The translations under genes were made by a program, and so were the position numbers. This document shows positions 18,415 to 30,200 of a stretch of 64,000 nucleotides of DNA, piece by piece. The stretch's first letter is position 1. Each line of letters begins with the position of its first letter. The stretch is from Opitutus sp. (GTDB taxonomy: Bacteria > Verrucomicrobiota > Verrucomicrobiia > Opitutales > Opitutaceae). The notes under the pieces are model-generated. The model worked only from the letters and a program-made list of their open reading frames with translations, was not told the origin of the DNA and made no database searches. The stretch spans positions 1,488,001 to 1,552,000 of the forward strand of contig JANPZY010000001.1 of NCBI GenBank assembly GCA_024707325.1, given 5' to 3'.

Positions 18415-21400
18415 ATGCAAAAACTACAACGAACTAAGAGCCGCCAATACGCAGTGGTTTCGGCCACCGCGGTATTGTTCGGAGCCTCGGTCGCCTTGGG
18501 ACAGGCGGCTAGCTCCTCCGCGTTGGCTCAGTCGGAAACGGAAGACACGATCGTGTTGAGTCCGTTTGAAGTGACGACTGATTCCAACAACGGATACACC
18601 GCTGCCACGACTCTGGCCGGTAACCGTCTCAATACGGAACTGCGCGACATCGGTAACGCGGTCACCGTAATCACCCCCCAGTTCCTTCAGGATATCGGTG
18701 CGACCAACAGCCAGACGCTGTTGCAATACACCGCCGGCACCGAAGTCGGTAACGTCCTCGGTAACTTCGCTGGTCTCGGTGACGGCAGCTTCCTCGATGA
18801 AGGCAGCCGTTTCTCCCGCCCCAATCAGAACACGCGCGTTCGTGGTCTGGCCGAAGCGGACAACACCCGCGACTACTTCCTGTCGGACATCCCGTGGGAT
18901 TCTTACAACGTTGATCGCGTCGACCTCCAGCGCGGCCCCAACTCGATTCTGTTCGGTTTGGGCAGCCCCGCGGGTCTGTTGAACATCGGCACCAAGCAGG
19001 CTGCCTTCAAGGACTCCAACGAAGTCCAGCTCCGTCTCGACAACTGGGGCACGGTGCGTCTGCAGGGTAACTTCAACAAGGTTCTCCTGCCTGGTGAACT
19101 CGCGGTCCGTCTCGATACGGTCCACGAGAAGAAGCAGTTCCAGCAGGATCCTGCCTTCGAAGACAACAAGCGCGTCTACGGTGCGCTGCGTTGGGAGCCC
19201 AAGTTCCTCAAGAAGGGTGACGCCCGCACGATCATCAAGGCGAACGCCGAGTATGGTAACATCGACAGCAACCAGCCTCGCGCCGTCCCGCCCCTCGATC
19301 GTATCACGCCGTGGTTCTACACCGGCACCTACGAGGGCACCTTCCGTGGTCAGGATCGCACGTTCAACAACCTGAACCGCGAGACCTTCAACCCGTTCCA
19401 GCTGCAGGACGACAACACCGGCCGCGCCAACCATGGTCAGCAGCGCCCCGTCATCAACGGCGGTCCGCTCGCTGGTAGCCCGAACCCGGCCTACAATCCG
19501 TGGATCGGCAACTTCGGCGACCAGTTCGGTGGCACCAATTCCTTCTACACCAGCGCCAACGCGACCACCCCGAGCAACAGCTTCGTGTGGGAAGGCACCA
19601 ATCCGCGCGCTATCGGCCCCGATGGCAACATCGACGGCGGTCTGGCTCGTTCGTTCCACCGTCCGGGGGCATCACGCGCTACGACCAGTTCGCGGTGAAT
19701 GCCGGTCTGCCGTATTCCGCTTTCGGTCTCTACAAGGCCAAGAGCCTCACGGACCCGACCGTCTTCGACTTCTACAACAACCTCATCGACGGTCCGAACA
19801 AGAACGAGTGGAACGACTGGCACTCTTACGATGTGAGCCTCGCCCAGACGTTCATGAACGACAAGTTCGGCTTCGATCTGACCTATCACAACGAGAAGTT
19901 CACGCGTGGCCAGGTCTCGCTGCTCTCGGGTGACCGTCAGGCCATCTACGTCGACATCAACAACGTTTACTCGGACGGCACGCCCGAGGGTCTCAATGGT
20001 GAGCCCTTCCAGGACGGCACGCCCAACCCGAACGTTGGTCGCGCCTTCATCTCCGACTCCGGTCGCGGTGGTAACAACGAATACATCAGCGAGCGCGATG
20101 CGCTGCGTTTGACCGCGTTCTTCACCCACGACTTCCGTTCCAACGGTGACTCGTGGTGGCGCCGCATCGTGGGCAAGCACACGTTCACGGGCCTCTACAA
20201 CGAGGACAACCAGAACGTTGATAGCCGTAACTGGAACCGCTACGCCATCGACGATGAAGGCTTCCGTGAGTTCCGCGGCATCAACACCCGCTTCTCGTCC
20301 AACGAGTTCGCGGTCAACCGCGTGATCTATCTCGGTGACGCCCTCACTTCGGCGGCGGGTGCCAATCTCCCGCGTCCGATGGCGGTCGCCTCCGTGCCTT
20401 CGCAGCTCACCGTTCGCGCGTGGGACTCGACCTGGGCCGGTGGTGACATCGATCCGGCGGCTCCGTGGGAAAATGCTTATTACCCGGAGGGCCACGCTTC
20501 CCGTCCTGACACGCAGTCGAACAACCCGAACAACTACGTCGGTTTCCGCGACATCAACGTCAACGTGATCGACGCCGAGGCTTCGAAAGCGAACCGCGAT
20601 CGCCTCACGACCGGTGCGCAACTCACCGAGACCGAGGTTACGTCGAAAGCGTTCGTCTGGCAGGGCTACCTGCTCGACCGCGCGGTTGTGGGCACGTGGG
20701 GCTGGCGCCAAGACATCGCCAAGTTCCGCGGCATGCAGCTCGCCGAGAACGACATCCCGAACGTCGGCGATGGCCGTCTCGATCTGTCGCCCACGAACTA
20801 TCGCATTCCGGACGTCGCTCCGAACCGTCTGGATGTGCAGTCGCGTGCTTACAGCATCATGGTCCACTTGAACGAGCTGCCCTACATCTCGCAGTTCGCG
20901 AAGGATCTGCCGATTCAGGTGTCCGCCTACTACAACCAGTCGGCGAACTTCCAGCCGGCGTCGTCGCGCGTCGACGTCTATGGCGAGCCCCTGGCTCCGC
21001 CGTCCGGTAAGACGATCGACCGCGGTATCCTCCTCGAGAGCCGTGACGGCAAGTATTCGCTCAAGGTCAACAAGTTCATCACGAGCTTGAAGGACGCCTC
21101 CAGCAACGCCCTCGGCGGTTCCTGGTTCATCGGCGCCTCGCAAGCTTGGGCTGGCAACTGGGCGAACCGCTTCGAGTATGACTACGCGGTTAACGGCCCG
21201 ATGACCATCGCTGGTCAGGCCAACAACCGTCCGGCTGGTTCTCCGAATCCTCCGGGCTACTCGCCGACCAACCGTCCGGGCAACCCCGACTTCGATCCGG
21301 AAAACTCCATGTATAACTATGGCACGGATCTCGGTGAGACGCTGGCTCAGGCCGCCGCCCGTGAACAGGCTGCTGTCGCCGCCTGGCGCGCTTGGCAGGC

Positions 21401-22202
21401 CAAGGTCGATCCCCGCTTCTATCAGGCTTGGGGCATCAACCTGAACGACTACACCCAGGAAATCGGCGCTTCGCAGCCCCTCGGCTTCACGGTCACGGAG
21501 GACAGCGTCTCCGAAGGTTATGAAATCGAGTTCAATGCGAACCCGACCCGTAACTGGCGCTTGACCTTCAATGCTACGAAGGTTGAGGCGCGCCGCAGCA
21601 ACGTCGGTGGCACCAACCTCCGTGAGTTCATCACCGCTTACGAGGACGCCCTCAACAACACCGCGGCGGGTGACCTCCGTATCTGGTGGGGCGGCGCTGG
21701 TAACGAGACGACCCTCTACCAGTGGCGCACCAACGTTGGTTCGGAGTGGGCCCAGAAGGCTCTCGCCGAAGGCACCAACGTGCCCGAGCTGCGTAAGTGG
21801 CGCTTCAATGCCATCACCACCTACAACTTCGAAGAAGGCTCCCTCAAGGGTCTCTTCGTCGGCGGCGGTGTGCGCTGGCAGGACAAGGTCGCCATCGGCT
21901 ATCCTCCGACCGGCTTCAAGGATGGCTCGACGACCGGCTACGAAAACTCGATCACGTTCGATCTGAACGACCCCTACTATGGTCCGACGGAAACGAACTT
22001 CGATGCTTGGATCGGCTACACCCGCAAGCTCTCGCGTCAGTTCTTCTCTCGTAACATCGAGTGGACGATTCAGCTGAACGCGTCGAACATTGGCCAGGGT
22101 AACGAACTGATCCCGGTCACGGTGCAGCCGGATGGCACTCCCGCCACCTTCCGCATCGCACCTCACCAATACTTCACGCTCACGAACACCTTCAGGTTCT
22201 AA
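18415..22202 (+). CDS. TonB-dependent receptor, interrupted by a single-base frameshift near 19665
   Basis: DTIVLSPFEVTTDSNNGYTAATTLAGNRLNTELRDIGNAVTVITPQFLQDIG plug in the first frame; barrel continues in frame 19500 to terminal ...YFTLTNTFRF; switch at a G5 run. Confidence 0.9.
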
Positions 22203-22225
22203 ACGAGCGTAGGGTAAGGTTTACT

Positions 22226-22258
22226 AGCGCTCCCCTCTCACCGGGGGAGCGCTTTTTT
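22226..22258 (+). terminator. Rho-independent terminator after the TonB receptor
   Basis: AGCGCTCCCC-TCTCACCG-GGGGAGCGCT followed by TTTTT. Confidence 0.92.
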
Positions 22259-22320
22259 ATTTCAAAAGCTTTCGTCCGCGCATCCCGCCTCTCTAGGTTT
22301 TGTCTTCCGGTTCTCCTGCG

Positions 22321-24564
22321 ATGTCCGCTCCCCCGCGAAAAGGCTTCCCGTTCCCCAGTCTGGTTTACGCCCTGGTGCTCGCGACGCTCGCGTTCGTCGT
22401 CTACTGGCCGTCGTTGCACGGTGAGTTTCTCTGGGACGATCCAGCGCACGTCACCCGCGTGGGATTGCAGTCGTGGAACGGCCTTTGGCGCATCTGGTTC
22501 GAGTTCGGCGCCACGCAGGAATTTTATCCGGTGCTGCACTCCGCATTCTGGGTGCAACACCGCTTCTGGGGCGACGCAACCACGCCCTATCACGTCGTGA
22601 ACGTGCTGCTCCACGTCACCAACGGCGTGTTGCTCGCGCTCCTGGTGCGCCGCATCGACGGCTTGCGCGAACGGCCCCTTTTCCGCTCCGCGCTTCCGGC
22701 GTGGCTGGCCGGCGCAGTCTTTGTTTTGCACCCGGTGGCCGTGGAATCGGTCGCCTGGGTCACCGAGCAAAAGAACACGCTCTCCACGGCATTCCTGCTC
22801 GCGTCGGCCTTTGTCTTTTTCCGGTTCTGGTCCGAGCGCCGTCGGCGCGACTACGCGCTCGCCTTCTTCCTCTTCTTTATGGCCCTCGGCGCCAAGACCG
22901 CGACCGTGGTGCTGCCGCCGGCCCTGCTTGTAGTGATTTGGTGGATACGTGGACGGATCGAGTGGTCGCGCGAAATTCGCCCGCTCGTGGCCTTCTTCCT
23001 CCTCGCCTTCGTGGCCGGCGCGTTGACGGTCTGGTTCGAGAGCTCCTGGGTGGGCGCGCAGGGTTCGCTCTACGCGCTCTCGCTCGATCAACGCACCCTG
23101 CTCGCTGCGCGAGTCGTGTGGTTTTACCTCGGTAAGCTCGTGTGGCCCGCGGACGTCACGTTCTTCTATCCGCGCTGGGATCTGCCGGCGGAGACCGGCC
23201 GCGGTTTGTTCTGCCTTGGCGCCGCACTGGCTTTCACCGCGGCCTTGTGGCTGTTTCGTCGACGCCTCCGCGGACCGCTCGCCGCGTGGCTGCTCTTCGC
23301 GGGCGTGCTGTTTCCCGTGATGGGCTTCTTCAACGTCTACGCCTTCGCGTTTTCCTACGTTGCCGACCATTTCCAGTATCTCGCCATTCCCGTCTTCGCG
23401 GGAGCGGTGATCGTCGGGGCGCAGGCCGGCCTCTCCGCCCTCGCGCCTCGCGTGCAATGGCTCGGCGGCCGCGTGCCACTCGTTGCGAGCCTCATCGTGC
23501 TCGCGATCTACGGCGTGAATTCGCAGCGCCTGAGCGGCCACTACGTGAACAACGAGACGCTCTTCCGCGCCAACATCGCGACGAATCCGCAGTCCTGGAT
23601 GGGGCACCACATCCTTGCCTCCGCGGTCGGCAAGGATCCCGCGCGACTCGAGGAATCGCTCGCGCTCTATCGCCGCGCGCTCGAACTCCGGCGCGACAAT
23701 TACGAATCGAACTACAAATACGGCTACATGCTGGCCCAGGCCGGCCGTGCGCACGAAGCGATCCCGCACTACCGCGAAGCGTTGCGCATCCGTCCTCATT
23801 ATCCCGAGGCGCACAATAGTCTTGGCGTCGCACTCCTCGATGTCGCCCAGCCTGAAGAGGCCGTGAAGCATTTCGAGGAAGCGCTCCGCCAGCGGCCGCG
23901 TTTCGGGCTCGCGCTTTCGAACCTGGCGATCGCGCTGTCCCGCATCCCCGGCCGCGAACAGGACGCCGTCGCTCGCTTCGAGGAAGTGCTGCGTCTGATG
24001 CCGGAGCATACGCCCTCGCATTTTCATTTCGGCGTGCTGCTCTCGCGTCTCCCCGGCCGTGCCGCCGATGCGGTGCAACATTTCGAGATCGCCCTCGCGG
24101 CAGATCCGACGTCCGCGGAGACGCAGTATTATCTCGGCACGACGCTTGTGGCCGCCGGTCGCGTGCCCGACGCGCTGCGCGTGTTGGGCAACGCTGTGCG
24201 GATGCATCCCAACGATTCAGTGCTGCGCGCCCACCTCGGCGCCACGCTCGCGCTTCTGCCTGAGCGTCGCAGTGAAGCCCTCGCGCAGTTCCGCGAAGCG
24301 CTGCGAATTGACCCGCGACAACCGTGGGTGCAGTTCAACTACGCGCTTCAGCTCTTCCAGTCCGACGCCATCGTCGAAGCGAAGCAGGCCGTGCAAACCG
24401 CGCTCAAACTCCACGCGGACTATACCGATGCGCTCAATCTTCTCGGTGTGATTCTCGCGAGCGAAGGCAACGTGACGGAAGCGCGCCACCACTGGCGTCG
24501 TGCGCTCGAGATCGATCCCGCTTACGAACCGGCGCGCCGAAATCTGGCTCGAGTCGGAGAGTAA
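22321..24564 (+). CDS. Multi-pass membrane protein with C-terminal TPRs (TMTC / O-mannosyltransferase-like)
   Basis: DDPAHVTRVGLQSWNGLWRIW, HPVAVESVAWVTEQKNTLSTAF, then multiple TPR motifs. Confidence 0.8.
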   Translation: MSAPPRKGFPFPSLVYALVLATLAFVVYWPSLHGEFLWDDPAHVTRVGLQSWNGLWRIWFEFGATQEFYPVLHSAFWVQHRFWGDATTPYHVVNVLLHVTNGVLLALLVRRIDGLRERPLFRSALPAWLAGAVFVLHPVAVESVAWVTEQKNTLSTAFLLASAFVFFRFWSERRRRDYALAFFLFFMALGAKTATVVLPPALLVVIWWIRGRIEWSREIRPLVAFFLLAFVAGALTVWFESSWVGAQGSLYALSLDQRTLLAARVVWFYLGKLVWPADVTFFYPRWDLPAETGRGLFCLGAALAFTAALWLFRRRLRGPLAAWLLFAGVLFPVMGFFNVYAFAFSYVADHFQYLAIPVFAGAVIVGAQAGLSALAPRVQWLGGRVPLVASLIVLAIYGVNSQRLSGHYVNNETLFRANIATNPQSWMGHHILASAVGKDPARLEESLALYRRALELRRDNYESNYKYGYMLAQAGRAHEAIPHYREALRIRPHYPEAHNSLGVALLDVAQPEEAVKHFEEALRQRPRFGLALSNLAIALSRIPGREQDAVARFEEVLRLMPEHTPSHFHFGVLLSRLPGRAADAVQHFEIALAADPTSAETQYYLGTTLVAAGRVPDALRVLGNAVRMHPNDSVLRAHLGATLALLPERRSEALAQFREALRIDPRQPWVQFNYALQLFQSDAIVEAKQAVQTALKLHADYTDALNLLGVILASEGNVTEARHHWRRALEIDPAYEPARRNLARVGE

Positions 24565-24732
24565 CGTGTCCCGAGTCGTGCCGCGCTGTGGCTCGACTCG
24601 GTGCGGACCTTGGCTCGACCCAAGCCGCACCGTGTCCCGACCGTGGACGGACCTTGGCTCGACCCGGGACGCACTTTGGCGCGACTCATGCCGCACTTTG
24701 TCCCGAGTCGGTCCGCGCTCGATCCCGACTCA
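24565..24732 (+). repeat. 22-bp degenerate tandem array, locus 3 (7 units plus partial)
   Basis: Units from 24579: TGCCGCGCTGTGGCTCGACTCG, GTGCGGACCTTGGCTCGACCCA, AGCCGCACCGTGTCCCGACCGT, ...; last unit overlaps the opposing stop codon. Confidence 0.95.
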
Positions 24733-27138
24733 GAACCCGCTGCGCAGTTCGGGCGGCAGGAGTTCGCGGGCGAGGCTGCGCATCGATTCGTCCGGGAGGG
24801 AAACGCCGAGCGCTTTGCACAAGTTGAGAAAACGGTAGAGCGGGAGCGTGGGCAGCGAGCGCAGGTCTTCTTCGCTCATGAATTCGAGACACGCTTCCAC
24901 TTCTTTTCGTGCGGCGGTGAAATCGCGGCTTTGCGCGAGCACGACCGCGAGACTCACGCGGCGATCCCACGGGAGGTCCTCGTCGTCGCCGGAGCTGATC
25001 TGCTCGTTGATCTTCGTGAGCAGCGCCGCCGTCCCGGACCTGTCTCCGCGGGCGATCGCCGTGTGAGCTCGAGCGATGAGCGAGCTGAGATCGGTGGGGA
25101 AGGACTCCGCCAGCGAGTCACCGAGCGCGATCGCGAGCCGGCCGCGACCCATGTCGACGAAGTATTCGGCGAGTCGGCTGAGTGCGATGTTGTTGTCCTG
25201 CACTTCGGTGATTTCGAAGAGCACGAGCCATTGGTCTTCGTAGCCTTCGATGCCGGGGAGTTGATAGGAGATCGGGCGGAGCCAGCGCGGCGGCAGCCAT
25301 TTGTGGAGCAGGCCCATCAACGAGTGCTCCGGCTGGTTGGCGCCGAGCCGCGCGTATTCGTCGAGAAAACCGTCCCACGACGGAATCACGATGTGCGTGA
25401 CCCCGCGGCGCTGCACGAGCGCGAGCGCTTCATCGGGCGAAGTCGCGCCAGCGATGCGGATCGACGCGCGGAAACCTTCCTCGTTTTCGCGATAGGGAGA
25501 ACCGAGTCCGCGCAGACCGCCGTGAAATATGAGCGACGTCGTGAGGCTCGGCGGGGCGAGCGCAACGGCGCCCGCCGGGCCAACGCGGCGCGCGAGCCAG
25601 TGCGCGAAATCGCGTTCGATCAGGCTTTGCAGATCGGTGGAGCTGACCTGCGGATTTTGCGGATCCACTTTTGCCGGCCAGATCGCGACGACTCCGAGAA
25701 GGGCGCAAAGAAGTGCGCCGCTTCCCAGCGCGAGCCGCACGCTCGGGCGCAGCGCCGAGCACACGGCCGGTGCAGCCGCGAGCGCGACGAGCGCCACAAT
25801 CACGAGATCGAGCTGCGCCCAGCGGCTGAGTTGCCAGCAGGCGAGCGGCAAGGCGACGGCAAGCGCGCCCGCGGTGATCCAGAGCGCGTCGCGCTGCGGA
25901 CGGGTGCGCGCTGATTTCCAGACAAACCAGAACGCGGCGAGCGCGACGAGCGCGGGCAACACCACGGCTGCGGTGCGGAGCGAAACGCCTTCGACCAGCC
26001 ACGTCGCGAGGTGACGCGACTCGATCCCGCCGTCGAGCATGCTGAGCCGGCCGCTGAACGAGCCCTCGGCGAGAAATGCCCAGGACTTCTTCCACAGCAT
26101 CACGGCGGGCAGAGCGACAAGCGCGAGCGCCGCAGCGATCGTTGCGAACAGATGCGATTTCGCCCACGGCATCGGGCGCGTCACGCGATGGATCAACTCG
26201 GCGCCGCCGAGCCACGCGAGTGCATAGAGCGGATGCACCTCGCCGAGTCGCCAAGCCGCGAAGTCGAAATGGTCGGGCGCATATTCGATCACAAACGTCG
26301 CGAGCACGGTCGCCGCGCCGGCTATGCCCCACGTCCGCCAGGGCCAGGCTGGCTGGGTCGCATCGTGCCGTGCGAGCCACGCGCAAACCAATCCGCCGAG
26401 TCCCAAGCCTACGAGCGTCGGTGCGGTAAACGTGCCAACCCAGAGTGCGAGTCCGCCCGCGATGCCGCTCCACAAAAACGCCCGCCGCGTGCGGCGCGGA
26501 TTTTCGCCCGCGCTCCAAACTCCGGTCACGAGCAGCAGCACGCTCAGCGCGAGAAACACCAGTGCGGGCGTGCGCGGATCGGGTGCGCCCGGCACGATCT
26601 GGCCGGTGAGCGGGAACAACGCCGCGATTGCGACGCCCGCCACCGCGCCCGCGCGCGCACCGAGCGCACGGCCCACCATCAACGTCGTGAGCGCGATCAA
26701 CAGGAGATGCAGAATCGAATCACTCCACAGCGCGGCGCGCTCGACTGCGAGGCCGAGCGGTTTTCCGAACACCGAGTGCCCGACGAACGCCAGACTCGCG
26801 AGCCACCACCGCGGCGCTGAGCTGGTGCGCACGGGACGGCCCTGGGGAGCGTTGTCGTAATCGGCCTGACGCAAGCGCCACTTGCCTTCCGCGAGCATCG
26901 TCTGCGTCTGCACGATGAGCTGGTAGCTCTCGTTGTTATGCCCGGGCACGATCAGCATTCGCACCCCGCCGGCGTAACCGGTGGGGGAGTCGGCGCTGGC
27001 GATCGCCGCAGGGTTGCCGAGCTCGGTGATCGCGTCGACCTGACGAACGCGGGAGCAGGAAAACCCGAAGACGACGACAGCTGCGAGGGCGGGTAACAAC
27101 AACCAGGCCTTGGCCAGGGAGCGGGGGAACGAACTCAT
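24730..27138 (-). CDS. Large multi-pass membrane protein, weak resemblance to STT3/GT66-type oligosaccharyltransferases
   Basis: Many TM segments; N-terminal region ESYQLIVQTQTMLAEGKWRLRQADYDNAPQGRPVRTSSAPRWWLASL; family call is tentative. Confidence 0.5.
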   Translation of the reverse strand: MSSFPRSLAKAWLLLPALAAVVVFGFSCSRVRQVDAITELGNPAAIASADSPTGYAGGVRMLIVPGHNNESYQLIVQTQTMLAEGKWRLRQADYDNAPQGRPVRTSSAPRWWLASLAFVGHSVFGKPLGLAVERAALWSDSILHLLLIALTTLMVGRALGARAGAVAGVAIAALFPLTGQIVPGAPDPRTPALVFLALSVLLLVTGVWSAGENPRRTRRAFLWSGIAGGLALWVGTFTAPTLVGLGLGGLVCAWLARHDATQPAWPWRTWGIAGAATVLATFVIEYAPDHFDFAAWRLGEVHPLYALAWLGGAELIHRVTRPMPWAKSHLFATIAAALALVALPAVMLWKKSWAFLAEGSFSGRLSMLDGGIESRHLATWLVEGVSLRTAAVVLPALVALAAFWFVWKSARTRPQRDALWITAGALAVALPLACWQLSRWAQLDLVIVALVALAAAPAVCSALRPSVRLALGSGALLCALLGVVAIWPAKVDPQNPQVSSTDLQSLIERDFAHWLARRVGPAGAVALAPPSLTTSLIFHGGLRGLGSPYRENEEGFRASIRIAGATSPDEALALVQRRGVTHIVIPSWDGFLDEYARLGANQPEHSLMGLLHKWLPPRWLRPISYQLPGIEGYEDQWLVLFEITEVQDNNIALSRLAEYFVDMGRGRLAIALGDSLAESFPTDLSSLIARAHTAIARGDRSGTAALLTKINEQISSGDDEDLPWDRRVSLAVVLAQSRDFTAARKEVEACLEFMSEEDLRSLPTLPLYRFLNLCKALGVSLPDESMRSLARELLPPELRSGF

Positions 27139-27222
27139 GTGGGGCGTGCGGAGACGCCATGCTGAAGGGCGGAAAACCCGGAGCCAGCCGAATCTCTACT
27201 ATAAATAGAATCTGGGCTCCGC

Positions 27223-30200
27223 TTGCCAGCGAGTGCCGTGGGTCGTTTGCTCGAAAACATGTTTCCCGGTCGGCTTCCGTGGCGCGCACCCCACAGCGCG
27301 CGGAAAGGGCGGCGCGCAGGGTGGCGCTGCCTCACGCTCGCACTCGTTGCGGCTGCACCTGCTTTTGCGGCTGACATCGATTCACGACCACTGGAGCCGC
27401 GCACGGCCGTGGCGGGACCGACGTTGTTCAAGGAACTCCGACCGGAGGAAACGGGCATCCTCGCCGATAATCCCTTCGCCGATCCCAAAATGTGGGGCGA
27501 GCGTTACCAGGAATTTGCTCTCGGCACCTTCGGCACGGGCGTCGCCATCGGCGACTACGACAACGACGGGCGGCCCGACGTCTTTGTCGTCAGCAAGACG
27601 GGACAGAGCCGGCTGTTTCGCAACCTCGGCGGTTGGAAGTTTCAGGATGTCACCGATGCCGCGGGATTGTCCTCGAAAGGCGCGCGGCGGGGCAACGTCC
27701 CGCGTGCGCTCGATTCGGTCGAGGCATGGAAACAGGGCGCCGCGTTTGCCGACGTGAACAACGACGGCTGGCTCGACCTGTATATCTGCCGCTTCAACGC
27801 GCCGAATCTACTCTATATCAATCAGGGCGACGGGCGGTTCGTGGAAAGCGCGGCGAGCTACGGGCTCGATCTCGTGGACGCGTCGGGCATGGCGGCATTT
27901 TGCGATTACGATCGCGATGGACTCCTCGATGTTTACATCACGACCAACATGCTCGACGGCACGCGCGAGCCCGGCGGACGACGCGGCCGCCTGTATCGGA
28001 ATAATGGAGACAACACCTTTCGCGAGGTGACCGCTGCGGCGGGAGTCGCGGGCGAAGGTCTGACGCACGCCGGCATCTGGTGGGATTACGATCAGGACGG
28101 CTGGCCCGATCTCTACATCGCCAACGACTTCGCGGGCCCGGATGTGCTGTTTCGCAATAATCGTGACGGCACCTTCACCAACGTGCTCGATGCGGTGATC
28201 CCGCAGACGCCGTATTCGTCGATGGGCGCGGATTTCGGCGACGTGAACAATGACGGTCTGCACGACTTCCTCGTCGCCGACATGGCCGCCACGACGCACG
28301 AAAAGGATCAGCGGACGATGGTGCATTCGCGGGAATTGAGCCGCCCCGAAAGCGAACTCCCGGACGTCGCCCCCCAGTATCTGCGCAACGTGCTTCTGGT
28401 TAACACCGGCACCGCGCACATGCAGGAAGCTGGTTGGCTGTCTGGTCTGGCTGCGACTGACTGGACGTGGTCGGTGCGTTTCGAAGACCTCGACAACGAC
28501 GGCCTCGTGGACGTGCACGTCACCAACGGCATGAACCGCGAATATCACAACGGCGATCTGCGCGAGCGCATCTTCGCGATGGAAACGCCCGCGGAGCGCG
28601 TGCGGGCGATGAAAGCCAGCCCGGTGCTCAATGAGCAGAACCTCGCGTATCGCAATCTCGGCGACCTGGGTTTCGAAGATGTCAGCGCTCGCTGGGGACT
28701 CGCGCACGTGGGCGTGAGTTTCGGCGCCGCCTTTGGCGATCTCGATGGCGACGGCGATCTCGACCTCGTGTATACCAACTACGAGGCGCCGCCGACCGTG
28801 TTGCGCAACGATGCGCCGGCCGGTCACCGCGTGCTGATCGCGCTCCGCGGCACGGCTTCGAATAAGTTCGGCGTGGGTTCGCGCGTGACGATCGAGACGG
28901 ATGCCGGTGTGCAAGTCCGCGACCTCGTGCTCGCGCGTGGCTATCTGTCCACCAGTGAACCCGTGCTGCATTTCGGTTTGGGGGAAATCGATCGCATTCG
29001 AAAGATGACGGTCGAGTGGCCGAGCGGCCGACGCCAGGTGTTCACCGATCTTGCCGCCGACCGCCGCTACACGATCACCGAACCGACTAGCGACTCGGTT
29101 GGAACGGCGTCGGAGTTTTCGAGGCCGAGTTATTCGCCGCTGCTCACTCCGCTCCCGGAAGAAGCGGGCTTCACGGTTTCCACGCGGGAGAAGAACAACG
29201 AGGAAAAGATGCGCCAGGCGTTTGTGCCGGTGACCTTTCATCGTCGCGGGCCTGCGGCGGCGGTGATGAATTCGCGTGCGCAGGGTTGGGAGATTCTTGT
29301 CGGCGGCACGTCCGCGGAGCCGCCGCGGCTGCTGAGCGTATCGTCAGGCCGCGCGACTGCGCAGCCGCTGCCGGCGCTCGCGATGCCGCCTGGCGCGCCG
29401 GCTGGTCCGCTGTTGGTTTTCGATGCCGATGGCGACAATCGCAACGATGTCGTGGTGACCGCGACGAGCGCCGCGCTCGCGAGTGCGGCGAGCGAACTGC
29501 GGGTGCGTTTGTTTCATGGTTCCTCCGGCGGCGCGTTTACCCCCGCGGCCGACGATGTTCTCGGCAACCTGCGCCTGAGTGTCGGTGCGCTGGCTGCGGT
29601 GGATGTGGACCGGGACGGGCGCTTGGATCTTTTCGTGGGCGCGCGCAACGTGCCGGGCCGCTATCCACTGTCCCCGCGGAGTGCGCTGTTGCTCAATCGC
29701 GGTGGCCGTTTCGAAGACGCGACGGAAACGCGCGCGCCCCTGTTGCGGGAAACCGGCTTGGTGACGGCGGCGGTGTGGACCGACGTCGATGATGACGGCT
29801 GGCCGGATCTCGTGGTCGCGACGGAGTGGGGGACGATCCGCTGCTTCCGCAATCGCGAGGGCGGCGGTTTCGAGGACTGGACCGAACGCGCCGGGTTTGC
29901 GGCGGCGGGCGCGGGTTGGTGGACTTCGCTGGCCGTCGCGGACTTCAACGGCGACGGCCGTCCCGATTTCGTGGCCGGTAATGTTGGTTTGAATACACCG
30001 TATCGTGCGACCGCAGAGCGGCCATCGTTGATCTACTACGGCCGCTTCGGCGGTTCGAGCGGCCCGCAGCTTGTCGAGGCCTACTACGAAGGCGATCGCG
30101 TGTATCCGCGGCGCTCGGCGAAAGTGCTCGGCAGCAAAATTCCGTTCGTGCTGCGCCGCTTCCCGCGCTCGGACGCGTATGCGCGGGCGGTGCTGGAGGA

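Noticed and set aside
19545-22169. 874-aa minus-strand ORF opposite the TonB receptor
   Set aside because: Shadow ORF with no recognisable domains; the sense strand carries a clear receptor.
24601-25914. Long plus-strand ORF (437 aa) through array 3 and antisense to the membrane protein, with repeats such as RTLARPKPHRVPTVDGPWLDPGRTLARL
   Set aside because: The N-terminal repeat peptide is translation of the 22-bp array and the rest is antisense to a better-supported gene; a GC-rich open-frame artefact.
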